DNA of 30,842 nucleotides from a virus: IMG/VR virus record IMGVR_UViG_3300035702_000111, positions 1 through 30,842 of that record; one strand, given 5' to 3'. This document shows positions 11,184 to 18,877 of this stretch, one piece after another (within the stretch, counting starts at the first letter, position 1; every line of letters starts with the position of its first letter). The notes under the pieces were generated by a model, which searched no databases, had not been told where the DNA came from, and saw only the letters and a program-made list of their open reading frames with translations. The position numbers and the translations under genes were made by a program.

Positions 11184-12353
11184 ATGTCACAGTCCTATAA
11201 CGATCCAGTCGGCGGTACTCCGTCCAACATCGGTACCCAGATCCGTACCGATAGCTACATCAAGCGCGCACTCATTGAGATGCGTAAAGAGCAATACTTT
11301 GGTCAGTTGGCCAACGTAACCAACTTGCCCAAGCACATGGGTAAGAAGATCAAGAAGTACCACTACCTGCCGCTGCTTGATGACGCGAACATCAATGACC
11401 AGGGTATTGACGCCACCGGTGCCACGATCGCTGACGGTAACCTGTACGGTTCCAGCAAAGACGTAGGCTCCATTCCTGGCAAAATGCCGATCCTGTCTGA
11501 GACAGGTGGTCGTGTTAACCGGGTTGGTTTCAAGCGTAAGGAAATTGAAGGTTCCATCGCCAAGTTCGGTTTCTTCGACGAGTACACCCAGGAATCCCTG
11601 GACTTTGATACCGACGCAGAACTGATGATGCACATTAACCGTGAGATGCTGAACGGCGCCAACGAGATGACTGAAGACCTTCTTCAGGTCGACTTGCTGA
11701 ACGCTGCTGGCGTGGTCAAGTTCGCCGGCGATGCTACTACAGACGCTGAGCTGGATGAGGCTGACGAAGTGACTTACGGCGACCTGTTGCGTCTTCAGAT
11801 CGACCTGGACAACAACCGTACTCCGAAGCACACCAAGGTGCTGACCGGTACGCGTATGGTCGATACCCGCACGATCCCGGCTTGCCGTGTGATGTACGTG
11901 GGTTCTGAATTGCAGCCCCTGCTGGAAGGCATGGTGGATCTGCATGGCGATAAGGCCTTTATCCCGGTCGAGAAGTATGCGGCTGGTGGTAATGTCCTGA
12001 CCGGTGAAGTGGGTACCGTTGCACGGTTCCGCGTCATTGTGGTTCCGGAAATGATGAAGTGGGAAGGCGCCGGTGCGGATGCAACCGCGAACGCCACACA
12101 CTTCAAAACAGGCACCAAGTTTGACGTACTGCCGATGTTGGTCGTGGGTGATTCTTCCTTCTCTACTATTGGTTTCCAGACCGATGGTAAGACCGTGAAG
12201 TTCAATATCACACACAAGAAGCCTGGCACTGAAACTGCCGACCGTACGGATCCGTATGGTGAGACTGGCTTCATGTCCATCAAGTGGTACTACGGCTTTC
12301 TGTTGGAGCGTGGCGAGCGTATTGCTTTGGTGAAAACCACAGCACCGATGTAA
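11184..12353 (+). CDS. Major capsid protein (N4 gp56-like)
   Basis: A 389-residue protein, close to the 401-aa N4 coat protein gp56. The N-terminal third contains [40 protein letters not shown] and [13 protein letters not shown] (residues about 28-85), a pattern I associate with N4-type coat proteins. The later [12 protein letters not shown] and [18 protein letters not shown] segments fit the HK97-type fold. It would form the icosahedral shell on the scaffold. The gene follows the scaffold-like gene by 16 bases and is followed by two strong hairpins, so its transcript may be the most abundant of the operon. Confidence 0.88.
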   Translation: MSQSYNDPVGGTPSNIGTQIRTDSYIKRALIEMRKEQYFGQLANVTNLPKHMGKKIKKYHYLPLLDDANINDQGIDATGATIADGNLYGSSKDVGSIPGKMPILSETGGRVNRVGFKRKEIEGSIAKFGFFDEYTQESLDFDTDAELMMHINREMLNGANEMTEDLLQVDLLNAAGVVKFAGDATTDAELDEADEVTYGDLLRLQIDLDNNRTPKHTKVLTGTRMVDTRTIPACRVMYVGSELQPLLEGMVDLHGDKAFIPVEKYAAGGNVLTGEVGTVARFRVIVVPEMMKWEGAGADATANATHFKTGTKFDVLPMLVVGDSSFSTIGFQTDGKTVKFNITHKKPGTETADRTDPYGETGFMSIKWYYGFLLERGERIALVKTTAPM

Positions 12354-12360
12354 AGAAATT

Positions 12361-12385
12361 CACCCTATGACCTGATCATAGGGTG
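12361..12385 (+). terminator. First hairpin after the capsid gene
   Basis: CACCCTATGA-CCTGA-TCATAGGGTG, a perfect 10-bp stem with a five-base loop, eight bases after the capsid stop. No T-run follows, so by itself it may act as a 3' stabiliser of the capsid mRNA. Confidence 0.6.
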
Positions 12386-12389
12386 ATTG

Positions 12390-12416
12390 GGGAAAGGGGC
12401 TGCAAGCCCCTTTCCC
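12390..12416 (+). terminator. Second hairpin after the capsid gene
   Basis: A 12-bp perfect stem, GGGAAAGGGGCT with AGCCCCTTTCCC, around a GCA loop, followed by ATTTCC. The T-run lies inside the stem. It may cause partial termination, lowering expression of the genes downstream of the capsid gene. Confidence 0.65.
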
Positions 12417-12447
12417 ATTTCCACTAAAATATTCCGGAGTACACATA

Positions 12448-12996
12448 ATGAGCGAAGATAACCAGAACCAAGAGATGGAAGCAGTCGAGCTTGAAAACCT
12501 GAAAGCCCGGGCAGGCCAACTCAATATCAAATACCGTAAAGACACCACCGCAGAAACCCTGCGTAAGAAAATCGCAGACGAGCTGGCTGATAAAGAATCC
12601 AGTAACGACGTAGCGCCGGCAAAGGAAACCGATACTGCCAAACGCGTGCGTAAGCAGAAAGAAGCCAGTGAGCTGGTTCGTATTCAAGTGACCTGCATGA
12701 ATCCCAACAAAGCGGAGTATGACGGTGAGGTCATTACCGCTGGCAACAAGGTTGTAGGAACGTTCCGTAAGTTTGTGAAGTTCGGTGTGGAATACCATGT
12801 CCCTCGCATTATCTACAACGTCCTACGTGATCGTAAATGCCAGGTGTTTGTGACCGAACGGGATGACCGTGGTCGTCAGCTCCGTCGCGGCAAGCTGATC
12901 AACGAATTCAACATTGCGGTGTTGGAGCCTCTGACGAAAGAGGAGCTGAAAGACCTGGCTCAGCGTCAAGCCATGGCGAAAGGCCAAGCGGCTTAA
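12448..12996 (+). CDS. HeH/SAP-like domain virion protein (N4 gp55-like position)
   Basis: A 182-residue protein. Residues 10-48 (VELENLKARAGQLNIKYRKD then TTAETLRKKIADEL) look like a helix-extension-helix (HeH/LEM/SAP) fold, a small domain that often binds nucleic acid or proteins in phage genomes. A Lys/Glu linker (50-75) precedes a beta-rich C-terminal domain (75-165) with VQVTCMN-like and VGTFRKFVKFGVEYHVPRII segments. It follows the capsid gene as N4 gene 55 does. A GGAG site lies nine bases before the ATG. It is probably a minor head protein; the exact role is not known. Confidence 0.6.
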   Translation: MSEDNQNQEMEAVELENLKARAGQLNIKYRKDTTAETLRKKIADELADKESSNDVAPAKETDTAKRVRKQKEASELVRIQVTCMNPNKAEYDGEVITAGNKVVGTFRKFVKFGVEYHVPRIIYNVLRDRKCQVFVTERDDRGRQLRRGKLINEFNIAVLEPLTKEELKDLAQRQAMAKGQAA

Positions 12997-13021
12997 TTCA
13001 CTAGATCATTGAGGTAGACCC

Positions 13022-13729
13022 ATGGCAGTAATTGCAGTTTCAGACCTGACCGTAGGCGAAGGTACCTTAACCGGGACCGGTGCCTTTGATGTGCTGATGA
13101 CCGCTGTAGAGAAGCACGTAGAGGCCGAGTACAAGAAAGGTCGTATCAAAGGTGGTGATTACGCCTCGGTCTACCTCGGTGCCATGCAGTCGGTCATGGA
13201 TCGTTCGTTGCAGATGCTTCTCCAGCAGCAGCGGGCAGATCAGGAAGCAGAGCTACTGCGTGAACAGATTCTGACGGAGCAGCTTAAACAGACCCAACTG
13301 ACCGCTCAAACCGTACAGATCGAGCAGCAGACTGCGAACGCCATTACGGAGAACACGGTTCTGGTGGCTCAGGAGTGCAAACTCCGGGGTGAGTACGACC
13401 TGATCATGGAGCAGAAGCTGAAGACCGTTGCAGAGACTGCGCTACTGGCTCAGAAGAAGGTCACCGAACAGGCACAAACCTCCGGAACCGGTGTTGGTCC
13501 AGACAGTGTGATTGGTAAACAGACCCAGTTGTACGATGCCCAAAGGCAAGGGTACTTGCGGGACGCTGAACAGAAAGCGGCGAAGCTTCTGGTAGACACC
13601 TGGAACGTCCGTAAGACCATGGATGATACGACCTTGGCTGACGGGAGGAATAACCTGAGCGATGTAAAGGTAGGGGACGCCGTTCGTACGATGCTGCAAG
13701 GCGTAGAGGCCTGGACAGAAACACCGTAA
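13022..13729 (+). CDS. Internal virion protein, N4 gp54-like
   Basis: A 235-residue protein beginning MAVIAVSDLTVGEGTLTGTG. After an N-terminal globular part (1-60), residues 60-190 form long Gln/Glu/Leu/Thr-rich helices. A repeated pattern of TLxQ- and QTVQIEQQTAN-like segments suggests a coiled coil. Related sequences are frequent in podovirus head or tail-tip genes near ejection proteins. Position and length fit N4 gp54. GAGG lies seven bases before the ATG. A strong terminator follows at 13758-13782. Proposed role: structural or ejected protein; not proven. Confidence 0.6.
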   Translation: MAVIAVSDLTVGEGTLTGTGAFDVLMTAVEKHVEAEYKKGRIKGGDYASVYLGAMQSVMDRSLQMLLQQQRADQEAELLREQILTEQLKQTQLTAQTVQIEQQTANAITENTVLVAQECKLRGEYDLIMEQKLKTVAETALLAQKKVTEQAQTSGTGVGPDSVIGKQTQLYDAQRQGYLRDAEQKAAKLLVDTWNVRKTMDDTTLADGRNNLSDVKVGDAVRTMLQGVEAWTETP

Positions 13730-13757
13730 CCAACCGGTTCAACAGGAAAGTAGGAAG

Positions 13758-13782
13758 GAGGGGGCGAATGCCCCCTCTTTTT
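13758..13782 (+). terminator. Rho-independent terminator after the gp54-like gene
   Basis: GAGGGGGC-GAAT-GCCCCCTC, an 8-bp stem with four-base loop, followed by five Ts. It separates the capsid cluster from the ejection-protein cluster. Confidence 0.85.
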
Positions 13783-13804
13783 GTGTACAGAAAGAGGAAT
13801 GTTT

Positions 13805-16060
13805 ATGGGTTGGTTCAGTAGCAAGAAGAAAACCCACGTTAGTACCCAGATATCCCGCGTTGTTGCGGATAATCAGATTCCGGATATGCGTCAGAAGAAC
13901 CTGATTGATTCGGTATTTAAGAACCAGCGTCTGACGCACACCATTGTGAATAATGGGTTGAGTAGCCATGCGTTAAAAGTGGAGCGTGGTTACCGGTACG
14001 CAGCCCGAGGAGATTACGTGTATGGGCCTTCCAACTACAGCATTCTGGATGCGGCCGATGGTAAACAGGCGGTTGAAAACATTATTGAAGCCGAACTGGG
14101 ACAGACCATTCAGTTTGACTACTTTTACTTCACGCCCTTGAACAACCTTCACGCGGGTTGGGAAAAGCTGACTGCCGAGTATGGTTACGACGAGTTCAGT
14201 AACGAAGTCACGGTACTCTCCGCACAACGCGGTAAGAAGACCTGGGTCAAGAATATGGTGGCACACGTCAACACGATCGCCATGCAGTCAGATGTTCCTG
14301 GGGAGCCTGAAATCCTGGCAGACGATGGGACATTGAATGTCTGGGACCGTCACCCACAGGACCGCTACATACCCAACCGGGGAACCGCACCTAAAACGTC
14401 TGTGTGGAAATTCGGTGAGTTGCTAACGGATGGGGTGGAAATTACGTTGGTAGATTCAGCCGGTGTTGAGGACATCTTGTTCTTCGACTTCAGTCAGTAC
14501 GACGACGATCTGGAATGCTTCCACGCCAAGTACCGGTACACAGAGAATGGGAAAAAGAAGACCGGGTATTTTACCTACCAGTACAAGAGCGGAGCGTACC
14601 CCGTACTGGATACGATCCATGATGGAAACCAAGTCACCAACGGGACGTTCCTGCCGGTGGTGCTGTTCCGTCACAACGACGTGAACCGTACCAACCCTTC
14701 CTTGCACGAGACCGAAGAGTACAAAAGCACTGACCAGTTAATGCACTTGATGGGACTGGATTACCAGAAGCTAGGTGACACCATCCATGAGAATCCGGAT
14801 GTAGACAAGCTGGATCAGGCTGCCCTGATGTTTGCTGTACCGGCGAGTACAGCGGATGACGCAGAGAAAGAGTACCTGTTCAAGTTCTTCAACTGGCTCT
14901 ATTTGCAGAGCCCCAACAACCAACAGTACCAAACAGTCGAAGGTGTCTCACACTACCGCCCCGGGCAGGCCATACGCATCAAAGACGCAGACTTCGATTG
15001 CACTTTGAGCTTCGCACAGCTACGGCGCCGCCGGCAGGCGGGGTCGGTCGGTAAGCCCGGGTCGTATCACCAAGAGATTATCCAGGAAACCCGCACACGG
15101 ACGGTCACCCGGAATGTGAGCAACACCCGTGACACTGATTATCAGGAAGTTGAGGAAACCTACACCGTGGATCTCATGCAGTACCGTTTTCAGGTAACGG
15201 CTACGTCATACGACGAGATAATCGTGGACGGGCTCCAACTCCGCTACAACATTTACGATGATAAAAGCGTCACAGTGAACGTCGGCTCCGACAAATTACT
15301 TATCCCCGTGGATTACACCATTGCCCGTACGATGCGGTTTGACCGTAAGGAACGGTTGTACTACCGGTCCATGCACTTTGTTATGAACGCCCGCGTCACT
15401 GAAACGGTGAAGTGGTACGAGAGAGGTATTTTCCAAATCATCCTGTTTGTGGTTGCGGTTGTCATCACCATCCTCTCTCAAGGTACACAGTCATGGACCC
15501 TTGCAGTAGCTGCAGGTACTGAAGCGGTGGTGTTATTAATATTACAGGCCGTCTTGGAGGTACTGATAAGTCAGCTTGTTATATCCAAAGCTTTTGAAAT
15601 AGTGATCAAAGAGCTTGGGTATGAAATAGGGGTAATACTAGCTGTGGTGGCGTTTGTAGTTGCCGGGTATGGCGATTATATAAATGCCGATTGGGCTGCG
15701 TATGCGATCCAGGCTGGTAACAACTTAATGGCTGCTTCCATGACAGATATTCAAAGGGAGGTTGCTGGATACAAAGCGGAATCACAGGAGTTTCAATTAC
15801 AAGCTGAGGAGAAAATGAAGGAGCTGGAAGAGATTGATAACCTATTAAACCAATACGAGTTATTGGATCCACGTTCATTTATTGGGAAGGTGCCTGTTAT
15901 CAATCCCGGGGAATCTCCGGATGCGTTATACGACCGTACTGTGCATGTAGGAAATCCCGGTATTCTGCAATATGACTATATAGAATCGTATGTAGCGATT
16001 AACACGCAACTACCAACTTTTAATGACCTTGTAGGGGATTCTTTTTATGGGCGCATATAA
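13805..16060 (+). CDS. Large virion protein with membrane segments (N4 gp53-like)
   Basis: A 751-residue protein. The start is set at ATG 13805, with AGAGGA six bases upstream; earlier Mets overlap the terminator or the ribosome binding site. The N-terminal 400 residues are soluble and rich in beta strands. Around residues 400-445 is a basic Arg/Thr segment (LRRRRQAGSVGKPG, then ETRTRTVTRNV). From about 538 to 626 come three hydrophobic stretches: IFQIILFVVAVVITILS, a long Ala/Val/Leu segment, and IGVILAVVAFVVAGYG. A coiled coil follows (about 650-690). Membrane segments in a late virion protein fit an ejected protein that builds a channel in the host envelope. It overlaps the next gene by 14 bases. 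Confidence 0.65.
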   Translation: MGWFSSKKKTHVSTQISRVVADNQIPDMRQKNLIDSVFKNQRLTHTIVNNGLSSHALKVERGYRYAARGDYVYGPSNYSILDAADGKQAVENIIEAELGQTIQFDYFYFTPLNNLHAGWEKLTAEYGYDEFSNEVTVLSAQRGKKTWVKNMVAHVNTIAMQSDVPGEPEILADDGTLNVWDRHPQDRYIPNRGTAPKTSVWKFGELLTDGVEITLVDSAGVEDILFFDFSQYDDDLECFHAKYRYTENGKKKTGYFTYQYKSGAYPVLDTIHDGNQVTNGTFLPVVLFRHNDVNRTNPSLHETEEYKSTDQLMHLMGLDYQKLGDTIHENPDVDKLDQAALMFAVPASTADDAEKEYLFKFFNWLYLQSPNNQQYQTVEGVSHYRPGQAIRIKDADFDCTLSFAQLRRRRQAGSVGKPGSYHQEIIQETRTRTVTRNVSNTRDTDYQEVEETYTVDLMQYRFQVTATSYDEIIVDGLQLRYNIYDDKSVTVNVGSDKLLIPVDYTIARTMRFDRKERLYYRSMHFVMNARVTETVKWYERGIFQIILFVVAVVITILSQGTQSWTLAVAAGTEAVVLLILQAVLEVLISQLVISKAFEIVIKELGYEIGVILAVVAFVVAGYGDYINADWAAYAIQAGNNLMAASMTDIQREVAGYKAESQEFQLQAEEKMKELEEIDNLLNQYELLDPRSFIGKVPVINPGESPDALYDRTVHVGNPGILQYDYIESYVAINTQLPTFNDLVGDSFYGRI

Positions 16061-16580
16061 CTTGAATTTTAATACCCCAGGGCCTGCAATGATGCCACGT
16101 CGTATTGCAGCTACCCCGGGTAACACGCCCCTGAACTTGGACTTTATGTCTCAGTTAAATGCAGGCGGTACTAACACACCCAGTTCTTTTTTGAACTTAG
16201 GTACAACATCATCTGTTACCGATCAGGTAATGCAAAACAGTCAATCCCTTATCCCAGGTACAACTTCTAATTTGCCTATGAATGCCGCTGGAGGTGGAGG
16301 TGAAACGGGCATGTTTGACGGCTTCCTGGGTGAAGATGGCTGGGGCAACCTGGCACTGGGTGCAGCTAACGCTGCGATCCAAGGGTACACAGGGTTCAAG
16401 CAACTGGATCTGGTAAAGGATCAACTGGATTTCCAGAAGAAGGCCTTTGAGAAGAACTACGCCGCCCAGAAACAGAGTACCAACACGCAATTAAGAGATC
16501 GACAGAAGCGACGGTACACCGAGAACCCGGGGCACTATGTCAGCCCGGATGAGTACATGTCTCAAAATGGGGTGAAGTAA
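16047..16580 (+). CDS. Small virion protein (N4 gp52-like, ejected)
   Basis: A 177-residue protein beginning MGAYNLNFNTPGPAMMPRRI. N-terminal 95 residues are Asn/Thr/Gly/Pro-rich and probably flexible. A Gly-rich turn then leads to WGNLALGAANAAIQGYTGFK (residues about 100-119) and a basic, Gln/Lys-rich C-terminus. Mass is about 19 kDa, near the 16.5-kDa N4 gp52 that is packaged with the polymerase. The same low-complexity-plus-Ala/Gly-helix design is seen in T7 gp14-type ejection proteins. It overlaps the upstream gene by 14 bases and is followed after one base by the next gene, so all three are co-translated. Confidence 0.6.
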   Translation: MGAYNLNFNTPGPAMMPRRIAATPGNTPLNLDFMSQLNAGGTNTPSSFLNLGTTSSVTDQVMQNSQSLIPGTTSNLPMNAAGGGGETGMFDGFLGEDGWGNLALGAANAAIQGYTGFKQLDLVKDQLDFQKKAFEKNYAAQKQSTNTQLRDRQKRRYTENPGHYVSPDEYMSQNGVK

Positions 16581-16581
16581 T

Positions 16582-18804
16582 ATGCCGATTACCTGGAGAA
16601 ACGTGAACGCCCCCTCCTTCAACGGGGTCTCGGAATCCCTGGCCCAGGCGGGCCAGTCTTTCACCGGTGCTGTGGATGCGCTACAGCAAACCAAGGACAC
16701 CTTTGAAGACGGCCGCACCGACCGAAACACTCAAGCCTTCATGGATCAGATTGCACAGTACCAGTCTCCGGAGGCCTTGGCAGAAGCGCAACAGTCAGGG
16801 GCGATCCAGAAGCTCAGGGATCAGTACGGCGGTAATGGGTTGATCGAGACATCGAAGACCAACGCAGACGCCATGCGTGGCCGGCTGACGGGTCTACGAC
16901 AGCAGGAGACTGCAGATTACGACTACAACCGAACCTTGAATACACGGGCAGACCAGCCGTTCCTTGAACAGATTGGTTCACAGATGTCAGAAATCCCTAT
17001 GGACATGCCACAGGACCAAGCGGCTGCACGTTTAGAAGCCATTCACGCACAGGCTGTTGAAGGGGGTGCAAGTGAACGCGTACTCACTGTATTCAATGAA
17101 AAGAGACGAGACCTCCTGGAAGGTATTGAGGATGAGAACCGGTCTGATGCAACTCATGCCTATAACCTCGAAAGGCGAGGTTGGGAGAAAGGTAATCAAG
17201 CGTATAAACAGAACCAACGCGCACGCACGATTGCACAGCAACAGCGTGAAGATGCTCAACGCGCCCAGATGGATACTTTGCTGGATCAGGAAGAACAGAT
17301 CGTCAATGACTTCACAACGGGCCTGGATACAACGTCACAAGGTGTGTTGAAGGCAGCCGCTGATATAGACATACCCATTGTGAATGGGCGTCCTGTTTTC
17401 TCCGAAGCCACGCCAGAGCAACTGGCTAAATTACAACAGAATACCCAAGGGATGGGTCGTCTATCGTACAAGGACGCTCAGGCTCAGTACGTGGAAGCTC
17501 TGGACGCTGCAGGCATTAAAGGGGAGGAACGTACCAAACGGATGGCAGGCTTCCAGGCGCGTATGGAGGTACCTACAAACCTGTCTCCAAAACGTGAAGC
17601 AGCTTTGCAATCAACATTGGACGCCGGGAAAAAGGAACACGATACGCAACTTGCGCGACTGAAAGAGGACCGTGCGCGTTTCAATCAAAGTAACGGTTAT
17701 GTGGATCTGGACGGTCGTGACCCGAACACCGTCGTAGCCGACTTGCTCCAAGAGATCAACGATGACACTTTTGCCGAAGAAGGTGAGGATGTCGGGATTG
17801 ACTTGTGGGGTCTGTTGAGTAATAGCAAAGGGAACGCACGCGAGAAGATCACGAAAAGTGCGTCACGGGCAGTGTCTGAAGGTATGCCTATAACACTGGA
17901 AGACGGAAGCACCTCCAGCGTTCGTGCAACAGAAGGGATGCTTAGGCAGGCCTTTGTGGCGGCTAAGAGAGCAGAGAATCCGGCAAAAGTATTTGACTCG
18001 GTTCTCCGTGACATACTCAGTCGTCCGGGTAACATTGCACAATGGGAAAGTAACCAGAATTCGATTGAGCGCTTCCGTCAGCAAGAAGACAAGCTGAATT
18101 CGGACTATTTAAGATCTGTTGCTTTTCACAAGAATCTGGCAAATTACGAAGACGGGATCCCTACGGTGGATCTGCCTGCGTTTAAGGCAAGGCTCGATCG
18201 TGCCCTGAAACCGGATATGACGGAAAAAGAAGTAAAGACCACGATGAAAGAGGCCGCTGAATCCATTACAGGCAAGGGGAACGCAAGCCCAAAAAATTCT
18301 GAGCCTGGTACACAGTCAGCAGATGATGCAACGACTGCTAGAATAAACGAACTGGAAGCCGCATTAACCAAAGCTCAAAAGATGGTAGCAGATGGAAATA
18401 AGTCTGGATCAGAATCAGCAGGCCGCAATATAGGAGAGTTACTTAAAGGTCTAGCTACGGCCACTGATCCCACTGACCCAAATAACATTATCCGGGAAGG
18501 TTACTCTAATATAGCAGATTGGACAGGGGCTGCATTACGAAGCACGGGAGATAAGATCCCGTTTTCATATAAAAGAGATGAGAACGGTAAAATAGTAGAT
18601 ACTAACTCAGTCAGCGAGGTTTTAGATGCTAAGTCAACTGAGCTTGTGTACGAAGACGTACCCAACATGATTCAAAGCCTAATGGACGCTGGTGTTTACG
18701 GCGCTAAAGGAACTATGCAACGTATCCAAAATTACTTAAAAAGGTCTGAGGCTAATAATAAAGACTTCGAACGTGGTTTAATGGAGGCTATGAAAGGCAA
18801 ATAA
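16582..18804 (+). CDS. Large internal virion protein (N4 gp51-like)
   Basis: A 740-residue, highly charged helical protein beginning MPITWRNVNAPSFNGVSESL. Opening residues resemble other podovirus internal proteins, with an Asn/Ser/Phe-rich head followed by helix. Most of residues 40-330 and 460-590 are Glu/Gln/Lys/Ala-rich helix and likely coiled coil. No lytic transglycosylase motif is visible. It lies directly upstream of the giant polymerase, as gp51 does in N4, and starts one base after the previous stop. Likely role: internal core or ejection protein that helps package or inject the polymerase. The last 170 codons are more AT-rich than the rest. Confidence 0.62.
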   Translation: MPITWRNVNAPSFNGVSESLAQAGQSFTGAVDALQQTKDTFEDGRTDRNTQAFMDQIAQYQSPEALAEAQQSGAIQKLRDQYGGNGLIETSKTNADAMRGRLTGLRQQETADYDYNRTLNTRADQPFLEQIGSQMSEIPMDMPQDQAAARLEAIHAQAVEGGASERVLTVFNEKRRDLLEGIEDENRSDATHAYNLERRGWEKGNQAYKQNQRARTIAQQQREDAQRAQMDTLLDQEEQIVNDFTTGLDTTSQGVLKAAADIDIPIVNGRPVFSEATPEQLAKLQQNTQGMGRLSYKDAQAQYVEALDAAGIKGEERTKRMAGFQARMEVPTNLSPKREAALQSTLDAGKKEHDTQLARLKEDRARFNQSNGYVDLDGRDPNTVVADLLQEINDDTFAEEGEDVGIDLWGLLSNSKGNAREKITKSASRAVSEGMPITLEDGSTSSVRATEGMLRQAFVAAKRAENPAKVFDSVLRDILSRPGNIAQWESNQNSIERFRQQEDKLNSDYLRSVAFHKNLANYEDGIPTVDLPAFKARLDRALKPDMTEKEVKTTMKEAAESITGKGNASPKNSEPGTQSADDATTARINELEAALTKAQKMVADGNKSGSESAGRNIGELLKGLATATDPTDPNNIIREGYSNIADWTGAALRSTGDKIPFSYKRDENGKIVDTNSVSEVLDAKSTELVYEDVPNMIQSLMDAGVYGAKGTMQRIQNYLKRSEANNKDFERGLMEAMKGK

Positions 18805-18828
18805 GTAAGGAAATTAAAAATACCCTTT

Positions 18829-18863
18829 CGGTTAATTGATATGCTCTGCGTATTGATTAACCG
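18829..18863 (+). promoter_or_regulatory. 16-bp hairpin upstream of the giant polymerase start
   Basis: Bases 18829-18844 pair with 18848-18863 over 16 positions (13 Watson-Crick, three G-T) around the three-base loop TCT. The hairpin ends 14 bases before the ATG at 18878. No T-run follows, so it is not a classical terminator. The only purine-rich site near the start is GGACTGGG, whose first base lies at the foot of the stem, so folding could affect ribosome access. It could also be an RNase site separating the polymerase mRNA. Confidence 0.6.
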
Positions 18864-18877
18864 GACTGGGTATATAT

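Noticed and set aside
11187-12215. Long minus-strand reading frame (342 aa) opposite the capsid gene
   Set aside because: It mirrors the codon pattern of the capsid gene, has no ribosome binding site and its product is a low-quality His/Val/Gln mix; the plus-strand gene is secure.
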